From assembly GCF_023898865.1 (NCBI RefSeq), contig NZ_JAGSOV010000036.1, positions 1 through 36,587 on the forward strand: DNA of 36,587 nucleotides, read 5' to 3'. The number at the start of each line of letters is the position of its first letter. Position 1 is the first letter of the stretch. The position numbers and the translations under genes were made by a program. Of this stretch, positions 31,444 through 36,587 are shown in pieces. The notes below the pieces were generated by a model. That model worked only from the letters and a program-made list of their open reading frames with translations, had not been told where the DNA came from and ran no database searches. This stretch comes from Pseudonocardia humida. GTDB taxonomy: Bacteria; Actinomycetota; Actinomycetes; Mycobacteriales; Pseudonocardiaceae.

Positions 31444-32837
31444 GGGCCGGTGACCAGGGAATGCCCGGTGGCGGCGGCCCAGTCACCGGGTCCGCCGTCC
31501 AGCACGGCCAGGTCGCGGTGCCCGGCGCGCTCGAGGAGGCTCGCGGCGCCGGCGGCGCGTTCCCCGTGCCCGCACATCACCACGGTCGGGGCGTTGGGCA
31601 GTTCGGTGGCGCCGTGGACGAGCGCGCCGAGTTCGACGTGCACGGCGCCGGGCAGGTGTCCCGCGGCGTACTCGGGCTCTTGGCGGATGTCGAGCACGCG
31701 GTGTCCCGGGTCGATCCGTCCGGGCCGGACCAGGGCGGTGCCGGCGGTGGGGTGCCCGGCGGCGCTCCACGCTTGGATGCCGCAGGCGAGCTCACCGGCG
31801 AGGCGGTCCACGCCGATGGTGAGCGCCTGCCAGACCAACTCGGTGAGGTCCTGGTCGGGGTTGCGCACGATGACGATGGCGACGTCGGCGGGGACCAGCC
31901 ATCCCAGCCAGGTGGCGAACTGCGCGCGTAGCGGGATCGACACCGCACCGGGGATGTGCGCGCGGGCGTAGTCGCCCACCGGGCGGGCGTCGATGACCCA
32001 CGCGCCGTCGGCGCGCAGCCGCTGCACCGCGGACACCGGAAGCTCCGCGAGCTGCCCGGCCGAGGCGGCGTCGAGCACCCCGGGCCCGCGCCGGTTGAGC
32101 TCGGCCAGTCGGAGGAAGTAGGGCGGGTAGCTGCCGAGCGATCCGAGCAGTTGTTCGACGAACCGGTCCTCGTCGTCGATGCCCAGCAGCGGGTTGGTCG
32201 CCAGCTCTGCTCCGATGGTGGAGGTCCGTGCCGCGCCGGGTGGGGCCGAGCAGAACGAGCCGGCCCCGTGCGTGGGCCACACCGCCGTGTCTGCGGGGAG
32301 AGCGGACAGCCGCTGCAGCGAGCGGAACTGGGCGCGGGCCAGTTCCGCGGTGCGGTCGGCGCCGAGCAGATCGGTGCGCGCGGCGGAGCCCACGATCAGC
32401 GAGCCGCCGGTGAACACCCCGGCTGCGCGGCCGCCGTCGGCCAGCACGAACGACAGATGTTCGTCGGTGTGGCCGGGTGTCTCGAGGGCGGTCACGGTCA
32501 GGCCGCCGAGATCGACCTGGTCGCCGTCGCCCAGCCCGTGGTGGTCGAACTCGCGCCGGCCCGCGGTCGAGGCGAGCACGGCTGCACCGTCGTCGTGGGC
32601 GAGCTGCACCGCTCCGGACAGGAAGTCCGCGTGCAGGTGCGTGTCGGCGGCGAAGCGGATCCGCAGCCCGGCCTTCTCCGCGGCCGCTCGCACCGCACGC
32701 AGATCCCGTGGAGGGTCGACGACCAGGGCGGAGCCGTCTCCGAGGTCGACGAGATAGCAGGAGTTGCCCAGGCCCTCGTTGACCAGAGCGGTCAGCTCCA
32801 CCGCAGCGGCGGGAACCGGCGTCGGGGCGTCGCTCAT
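31440..32837 (-). CDS. Metallo-beta-lactamase/rhodanese fusion (persulfide-dioxygenase-like)
   Basis: This 465-residue protein has an N-terminal MBL domain (about 10-250) and two rhodanese domains (about 265-355 and 370-460). The first metal motif is HLHAD (His67, His69, Asp71), with PGHTDEH (His123) and WPTH (His190) following. In ETHE1-type enzymes the next ligand is Asp in FTGD. Here it is FTGGS, so that ligand is missing. The first rhodanese domain has no Cys at the active loop and the second has Cys422 in MCGHGER. It probably handles persulfide or thiosulfate sulfur. GGAGG precedes the ATG and the ArsR-rhodanese gene diverges from it. Confidence 0.88.
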   Translation of the reverse strand: MSDAPTPVPAAAVELTALVNEGLGNSCYLVDLGDGSALVVDPPRDLRAVRAAAEKAGLRIRFAADTHLHADFLSGAVQLAHDDGAAVLASTAGRREFDHHGLGDGDQVDLGGLTVTALETPGHTDEHLSFVLADGGRAAGVFTGGSLIVGSAARTDLLGADRTAELARAQFRSLQRLSALPADTAVWPTHGAGSFCSAPPGAARTSTIGAELATNPLLGIDDEDRFVEQLLGSLGSYPPYFLRLAELNRRGPGVLDAASAGQLAELPVSAVQRLRADGAWVIDARPVGDYARAHIPGAVSIPLRAQFATWLGWLVPADVAIVIVRNPDQDLTELVWQALTIGVDRLAGELACGIQAWSAAGHPTAGTALVRPGRIDPGHRVLDIRQEPEYAAGHLPGAVHVELGALVHGATELPNAPTVVMCGHGERAAGAASLLERAGHRDLAVLDGGPGDWAAATGHSLVTGP

Positions 32838-32886
32838 CCTGACCTCCGTCGAATCGCTGGTCTGGTGGCCCCACCCGACCGCGTTC

Positions 32887-32911
32887 TACACTGTTCCATA
32901 GATTATTGGAG
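32887..32911. promoter_or_regulatory. Divergent promoter/operator of the sulfur module
   Basis: The 80-base gap between the divergent genes holds the most AT-rich stretch nearby. TACACT (32887-32892) and TAGATT (32899-32904) are -10-like. The imperfect palindrome TCCA-N8-TGGA (32896-32911) lies over them, as expected for an ArsR-type repressor site, and touches the AGGA of the ribosome-binding site. Repressor binding is inferred. Confidence 0.45.
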
Positions 32912-32917
32912 GAATCG

Positions 32918-33589
32918 ATGGGTGATGCGGCCCGCAAGGTGGAGCTGTTCGAGCAGCTGGCTCGGGTGGGCAAGGCGCTGGGCAGCGGCAAGCGTCTCGA
33001 GCTGCTCGACCTGCTCGCGCAGGGCTCGCGCAGCGTCGCCGATCTCGCCGCCGTGGCCGGACTGGGGCTGACGACCGCCTCGGCGCACCTGCAGACGTTG
33101 AAACAGGCCGGGCTGGTCGCCACGCGCAGGGAAGGCACGACGATCCGCTACCGGCTCGCCGGCGCCGACGTCGCCGCGCTCTACCTGCAGCTGCGCACCG
33201 TTGCCGCCGCGCACGTGCCGGACGTCGATGTGGCCCGGACCCGCTACCTGGGAACCGCGGGTGGTGAGGACACCGAGCAGGTCGGCCGTGAGGAGCTGCT
33301 GCGGCGGGCCGAGGCCGGCGAGGTCGTGGTGCTCGACGTGCGCCCGGAGTCGGAGTTCGCGGCCGGACACATTCCCGGCGCGGTGTCGATCCCCATCACC
33401 GAGCTGCCCGAGCGGTTGGCCGAGCTACCGCGGGATGCCGAGGTGGTGGCGTACTGCCGGGGTGCCTACTGCGTGTTCGCCCACGACGCGGTCCGGCTCC
33501 TCACTGCCGCCGGCCGACGCGCAGCACGCCTGAGTGAGGGGATGCTCGAATGGCGCCTGGCCGACCAGCCCGTCGCCACCGCATCGTGA
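32918..33589 (+). CDS. ArsR-rhodanese fusion regulator
   Basis: The 223-residue protein joins a winged-helix ArsR domain (1-95; KRLELLDLLAQGSRSVADLA, GLTTASAHLQTLKQAGLVAT and wing RREGTTIRYRL) to a rhodanese domain (about 120-215; VLDVRPESEFAAGHIPGAVS). The rhodanese loop CRGAYC holds Cys180 and Cys185. These are the only cysteines in the protein. Sulfur-sensing ArsR proteins such as BigR and SqrR use cysteines in the DNA-binding domain. Here sensing would have to use the rhodanese pair. TTGGAGGA precedes the ATG. It faces the MBL-rhodanese operon and is probably its regulator. Confidence 0.92.
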   Translation: MGDAARKVELFEQLARVGKALGSGKRLELLDLLAQGSRSVADLAAVAGLGLTTASAHLQTLKQAGLVATRREGTTIRYRLAGADVAALYLQLRTVAAAHVPDVDVARTRYLGTAGGEDTEQVGREELLRRAEAGEVVVLDVRPESEFAAGHIPGAVSIPITELPERLAELPRDAEVVAYCRGAYCVFAHDAVRLLTAAGRRAARLSEGMLEWRLADQPVATAS

Positions 33590-33728
33590 CCACCCCGTTC
33601 CCCCACGCCCGACCGACGAGGAGCAGTCGCCGGTAGCCGTTCACCTGGGTTGCATACGCGGCTGCAGAGCTGCCGCGACTGCAGGCGGCGACCAGAGCGT
33701 CCTGGATGCTGACGGCGCCACTACGCGA
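33590..33728. other. Short gap after the ArsR-rhodanese gene
   Basis: A GTG overlapping the ArsR stop opens a 16-codon frame ending near 33636 that could be the stump of a lost downstream gene. Beyond that I see no gene or clear regulatory site up to the methyltransferase remnant. Confidence 0.3.
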
Positions 33729-34078
33729 TCAGCGTGCGCGCTCGACGCCGACGGTGGTGGCGCGGCCGAGGACGTGGGGTGTCGTCGGCTGGCTGAACTC
33801 GCGTCCGGGAAGCGCAGCGCCCGCAGTGCCGTGATGGTGAACCCGGCCTCGGTGATCGCGGCGACGGGGTCGGTGGTGGTGTGGCAGCCCCCCCGCGCAG
33901 CCGTGGCCACACGGTGGCGTCGAGTGCGCGTTGGACGGCCCGCAGCGCGGGGGTGTCGGCCACGACGTGTTCGAGGAAGTGCAGCGAGCCGCCCGGGCGC
34001 AGCACCCGACGGGCCTCGATCAGGGCCGCGGGCAGGTCGGGCAGGGCCGCGACCGGAACGCTCGCGCCGATGGCGCGG
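33729..34078 (-). pseudogene. C-terminal remnant of a UbiE-like methyltransferase
   Basis: The minus strand carries PDLPAALIEARRVLRPGGSL, HFLEHVVADTPALRAVQRAL, GCHTTTDPVAAITEAGF and PTTPHVLGRATTVGVERAR, then TGA at 33729. Together these are the C-terminal half of a class I SAM methyltransferase of the UbiE type. Two frame changes are needed, one at the C run near 33888-33894 and one near 33805. The N-terminal half with the SAM-binding motif is missing. It directly follows the P450 stop. Confidence 0.65.
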
Positions 34079-34672
34079 TCACCACGTCACCGGCAGCGCG
34101 GCCAGGCCACCGGTGAGCAGCTCGCTGCGGGTCTGCAGCTGCTCCACGGGCACGGCCAGGGAAAGGGTGGGGAACCGGTCGAGCAGCGCGGTGACCAGCA
34201 CCTGCAGCTCCAGGCGGGCCAGTGGAGCGCCGATGCAGAAGTGCAAGCCGTGTCCGAAGGTCACGTGCGGGTCGGGGTTGCGGGCGATGTGGAACCCGGC
34301 GTGCTCGCCGATCACGCCGGGGCTGTCGTCGGCCTGCTGCGGCCCGAGCATCACCAGGTCCCCGGCGGCCGTCGCCGGGGTCGTCGAGCTTGGCGGCGAC
34401 CAGCTCGGTCAGGTACTGCCACAGCGCGGCGAGCCCCGCCAGGGATCGGTCCCGGTCGGTCATGTCCGCGGCGTCGTCGGACCAGCGCCTGAAGTCTTCC
34501 CGGTCCCGGTAGGGGACGCCGAGCAGCTCGCAGATCACCAGCGCCGGCAGCGGGAACGACACCGCCTCGTGGAAGTCCACCGGCGCAGGGTCGGCGGCGA
34601 GGTCGTCGAGAAGCCCGTCGACCAGCTCCCGCACCTGCGGACGGAACATCTCCAGACGGCGCGCTGCGCACG
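34079..34672 (-). pseudogene. Cytochrome P450 with a deleted middle and no N-terminus
   Basis: Two P450 pieces are joined. The first (34672 to about 34375) reads EMFRPQVRELVDGLLDDLAA, LPALVICELLGVPYRDREDF and YLTELVAAKL, covering roughly the C to G helices. The second, in another frame, has the haem loop FGHGLHFCIGAPLARLEL and ends LTGGLAALPVTW with TGA at 34079. The I-helix (AGxxT), the ExxR helix and about 70 N-terminal residues are absent. It cannot make a working P450. The deletion junction lies near 34370-34385. Confidence 0.75.
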
Positions 34673-34785
34673 CCCCGTTCGACGACCTCGACCATGCCGC
34701 GCTCGCCGGGTTCATGACGGTCGCCGACCGGTTGATCCGGCACACCGGCGGCGATCCTGCGGCAGCGTCCGTCCGGCCGGCGTGA
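34669..34785 (+). pseudogene. Unidentified 3' gene remnant
   Basis: A forward frame of 38 residues (HAPFDDLDHAALAGFMTVAD, RLIRHTGGDPAAASVRP) ends in TGA and looks like a C-terminal helix of a small regulator such as a MarR-type protein. It abuts the end of the P450 similarity on the other strand, suggesting a rearrangement junction near 34670. The identity is not certain. Confidence 0.3.
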
Positions 34786-34822
34786 CGCGACAGGGGCCCC
34801 GTCGAGAATCTCTTCCGGGCGC

Positions 34823-34850
34823 TGTCGTATCCGCCACCCCGCTGGACGTC
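34823..34850 (+). promoter_or_regulatory. Candidate ECF42-type promoter
   Basis: TGTCGT (34823-34828) and CGTC (34847-34850) are 18 bases apart, 61 bases before the DGPF-protein start. As I recall it, the promoter motif reported for the ECF42 group is TGTCGA with a short CGA/TC -10, so this may be the autoregulated promoter of the pair. One base differs from that -35. Confidence 0.4.
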
Positions 34851-34911
34851 AGGTAGGTGGGACCGGCTGCGAAGAGGCCTGCAGCGGCCCACGCAGGAGG
34901 AGGCTGATCCG

Positions 34912-35253
34912 GTGAAGTACGTGCTGATGTTCGTCGAGACCGATGAGTACGCGCGCGAGTTGGCGGGCCTGGGCGAGGCCGAACGCGAGGCGGCCTACGA
35001 GAAGGTCGGCCAGTGGTTCGCCGCGCACGCTGCCAAGATCACTCACCACGCGCACCTCCAGCCCGCGCACACCGCCACGACCGTGCGGCTGGGCCAGGAC
35101 GGGGCCGAGATCACCGACGGTCCGTTCGTGGAGGGCAAGGAGGTCGTCAGCGGCTACGTCGAGGTCGAGGTCGCGGACCTGGACGAGGCCATCGCCATGA
35201 CCCGCAGCTGGCCCGCCTGCCCGATCGTCGAGCTGCGTCCGGCGAGTTCCTGA
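34912..35253 (+). CDS. DGPF/YCII family protein
   Basis: This 113-residue protein begins KYVLMFVETDEYARELAGL and carries the family motif DGPF in ITDGPFVEGKEVVSGYVEV, followed by the C-terminal DLDEAIAMTRSWPACPIVEL. DGPF proteins are the standard genomic partner of ECF42 sigma factors, and the sigma gene follows 17 bases later. The GTG has GGAGGAGG upstream. Its biochemical role is unknown, and a part in sensing is inferred from the pairing. Confidence 0.9.
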   Translation: MKYVLMFVETDEYARELAGLGEAEREAAYEKVGQWFAAHAAKITHHAHLQPAHTATTVRLGQDGAEITDGPFVEGKEVVSGYVEVEVADLDEAIAMTRSWPACPIVELRPASS

Positions 35254-35270
35254 GCGCCCTGCGTGGGTCG

Positions 35271-36464
35271 ATGAGCGACACGCACGCCGAGCTGGCCCGC
35301 GTCGTGCGCGAGCACGCGGGCCAGCTCGCCGCCTCGCTGGTGCACTTGCTCGGCGACTTCGCCGCCGCCGAGGACCTCGTGCAGGATGCGATCGAGGCGG
35401 CGCTGCAGCGCTGGCCGGTCGACGGGATCCCCGAGCGTCCCGATGCCTGGCTGTTCACCGTGGCCCGCCGCCGCGGCCTGGACGTGCTGCGCCGCCAGGC
35501 CCGATACCGCGACAAGCTCGCACGGCTCCAGTGGCCCGTGCCGGCCGAACCGGATGACCGCCTGCGCCTGCTGTTCACCTGCTGCCACCCGGCCCTGCCG
35601 CGCCAGGCCCAGGTCGCGCTGACCCTGCGCACCGTCTGCGGGCTGACGACCGCGCAGATCGCCGCGGCGTTCCTCGTCCCGGAGACCACGGTCGCCAGAC
35701 GGATCACCCGGGCCAAGCGCAAGATCGCCGAGGCTGGCATCCCGTACCGCGTCCCGACCGACGTCGAACTCCCCGAGCGGCTCGACGAGGTGCTGACCGT
35801 CATCTACCTGCTCTACAACGAGGGCTACCTGTCCTCGATCAGTGAGTGGCCTCGATCGCCACTGCTCGCCGAGGACGCCGAGTGGCTCGCCTCCGCACTG
35901 GCCTGGACCCTGCCCCGGGAGCCGGAGGTGCTCGGCCTGCTCGCTCTGATCCGGCTGCACGAGGCCCGGGCCGCGGCCCGGTTCGACGCGGACGGGCGCT
36001 TGGTGCTGCTGCGCGACCAAGACCGCAGCCGCTGGGACCACAACGCCATCGCCGACGCCGGCCGGCTCATCGCCCGCGCCGCCGCACTCCGCAGGCCCGG
36101 CCCCTACCAGCTGCAGGCCGCCATCGTTGCCTGCCACGCTGAGGCGCCGTCGTGGGAGGCCACCGATTGGGCGCAGATCGTCGTCCTCTACGACATGCTG
36201 CTCGCCTTGGCTCAGTCGCCGGTGACCCGCCTCAACCGGGCCATCGCCGTGCGGCAGCACCGGGGCGCCGCCGCGGCGATGGGCGAGCTGGACGTTGTCG
36301 CCGAGCCTCTCGACCGCTACGCCCTCTACCACGCCACCCGGGCTGAGTTCCTGCGCGCGCTCGGGCGGCCCGACGAGGCACGAGAAGCCGACCGCCGCGC
36401 GCTGGCTCTCACCGCCAATGCCGCCCAGACCGAGCTCCTGGACGAGCGACTCCGCTGGGACTAG
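35271..36464 (+). CDS. ECF RNA polymerase sigma factor, ECF42
   Basis: This 397-residue sigma factor has sigma2 (DFAAAEDLVQDAIEAALQRW, about 28-47), the conserved DDRLRLLFTCCHPAL linker, and sigma4 (GLTTAQIAAAFLVPETTVAR, then RAKRKI, about 124-150). A long C-terminal extension (about 160-397) contains YLLYNEGY and TPR-like helices. This is the ECF42 layout, in which the extension and the paired DGPF protein replace an anti-sigma factor. The ATG at 35271 fits the family start. The gene ends 80 bases before an apparent transposase ribosome-binding site. Confidence 0.93.
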   Translation: MSDTHAELARVVREHAGQLAASLVHLLGDFAAAEDLVQDAIEAALQRWPVDGIPERPDAWLFTVARRRGLDVLRRQARYRDKLARLQWPVPAEPDDRLRLLFTCCHPALPRQAQVALTLRTVCGLTTAQIAAAFLVPETTVARRITRAKRKIAEAGIPYRVPTDVELPERLDEVLTVIYLLYNEGYLSSISEWPRSPLLAEDAEWLASALAWTLPREPEVLGLLALIRLHEARAAARFDADGRLVLLRDQDRSRWDHNAIADAGRLIARAAALRRPGPYQLQAAIVACHAEAPSWEATDWAQIVVLYDMLLALAQSPVTRLNRAIAVRQHRGAAAAMGELDVVAEPLDRYALYHATRAEFLRALGRPDEAREADRRALALTANAAQTELLDERLRWD

Positions 36465-36523
36465 TGGCTCGACACGCTGAGCCCACCAGGTAATTGATCT
36501 CGCTGCATCAGCCCGGGAGGCTG

Positions 36524-36542
36524 CCCGCACGTCGAGTGCGGG
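36524..36542. repeat. Hairpin before the putative transposase
   Basis: CCCGCAC and GTGCGGG form a perfect 7-bp stem with a 5-base loop just before the ribosome-binding site of the partial transposase frame. It could hide the RBS and limit transposase translation, or terminate outside transcripts. Both are inferences. Confidence 0.45.
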
Positions 36543-36550
36543 AGGTGACG

Positions 36551-36587
36551 GTGGCGCGCAGACCGAGCGTGTTCGTGCGGGCGTTGT
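36551..36587 (+). mobile_element. Start of a probable IS630-type transposase (partial)
   Basis: GGAGG at 36541-36545 is followed by GTG at 36551 (another in-frame GTG at 36545) and codons for ARRPSVFVRAL before the window ends. This resembles the opening of actinobacterial IS630 transposases, which begin with RPxVFVR and a Leu/Ser-Pro-Glu-Glu stretch. The evidence is only 12 codons, so the call is tentative. The AT-richer block near 36487-36500 may belong to the IS left end. Confidence 0.45.

Noticed and set aside
33534..34856. 440-codon forward frame
   Set aside because: It is low-complexity and overlaps recognisable methyltransferase and P450 pieces on the other strand.
1..36587. CRISPR arrays, rRNA, riboswitches, replication origin
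   Set aside because: No regularly spaced repeats, rRNA signatures, known riboswitch cores or DnaA-box clusters were recognised on reading.

Overview
This 36.6-kb window is very GC-rich chromosomal DNA of an actinobacterium, most likely a Pseudonocardia-like member of the Pseudonocardiaceae. The evidence is the codon use, frequent GTG starts, candidate leaderless promoters, many TetR/ArsR/DeoR/ECF regulators, and a dnaG and tRNA-Asn of actinobacterial type. The genus is an inference from gene flavour, not from a marker comparison.

Layout, left end (1-8.8 kb): a cupin gene diverges from a TetR regulator across a perfect inverted repeat. An ECF41-type sigma factor overlaps the TetR gene tail to tail. 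A secreted HNH-nuclease lipoprotein follows, separated from the sigma gene by an 80-bp near-perfect palindrome. Then come a 36-aa membrane ORF, dnaG, a conserved hypothetical gene and a trans-aconitate methyltransferase. A secreted-protein gene broken by about five single-base shifts, a small exported peptide, a TPR protein and an SDR dehydrogenase end this part.

Signalling and central metabolism (8.9-25.4 kb): a two-gene cassette encodes a receiver/glutaredoxin-like/thioredoxin-reductase fusion lacking the CxxC redox centre and a cyclic-nucleotide-binding-domain histidine kinase. It is followed by polyphosphate kinase 2, a second SDR and a four-gene glyoxalase/ArsR/SRPBCC/YciI operon. On the minus strand lies a tight galactoside operon (GH42 beta-galactosidase, DeoR repressor, galT, galK) with candidate operators upstream. 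An amidohydrolase and a lipoprotein plus GGDEF-EAL cyclic-di-GMP pair follow, then a YtxH-like protein and tRNA-Asn(GUU).

Accessory right end (25.6-36.6 kb): an HxlR regulator diverges from two intact imine-reductase-like genes. Behind these lies a graveyard: a third, broken reductase copy, a beta-helix fragment and a 5'-truncated maleylpyruvate-isomerase-like gene. A coherent sulfur/persulfide module comes next: an ArsR-rhodanese regulator divergent from an operon of metallo-beta-lactamase-rhodanese and two MFS transporters. After more wreckage (a methyltransferase and an internally deleted P450), a DGPF/YCII protein and an ECF42 sigma factor form a pair. The window ends at what looks like the start of an IS630-type transposase. 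Remnants plus a transposase mark the right end as a region of gene turnover.

The two most promising poorly described systems are the receiver-TrxR/cNMP-kinase cassette and the ArsR-rhodanese module, whose DNA-binding domain has no cysteine.
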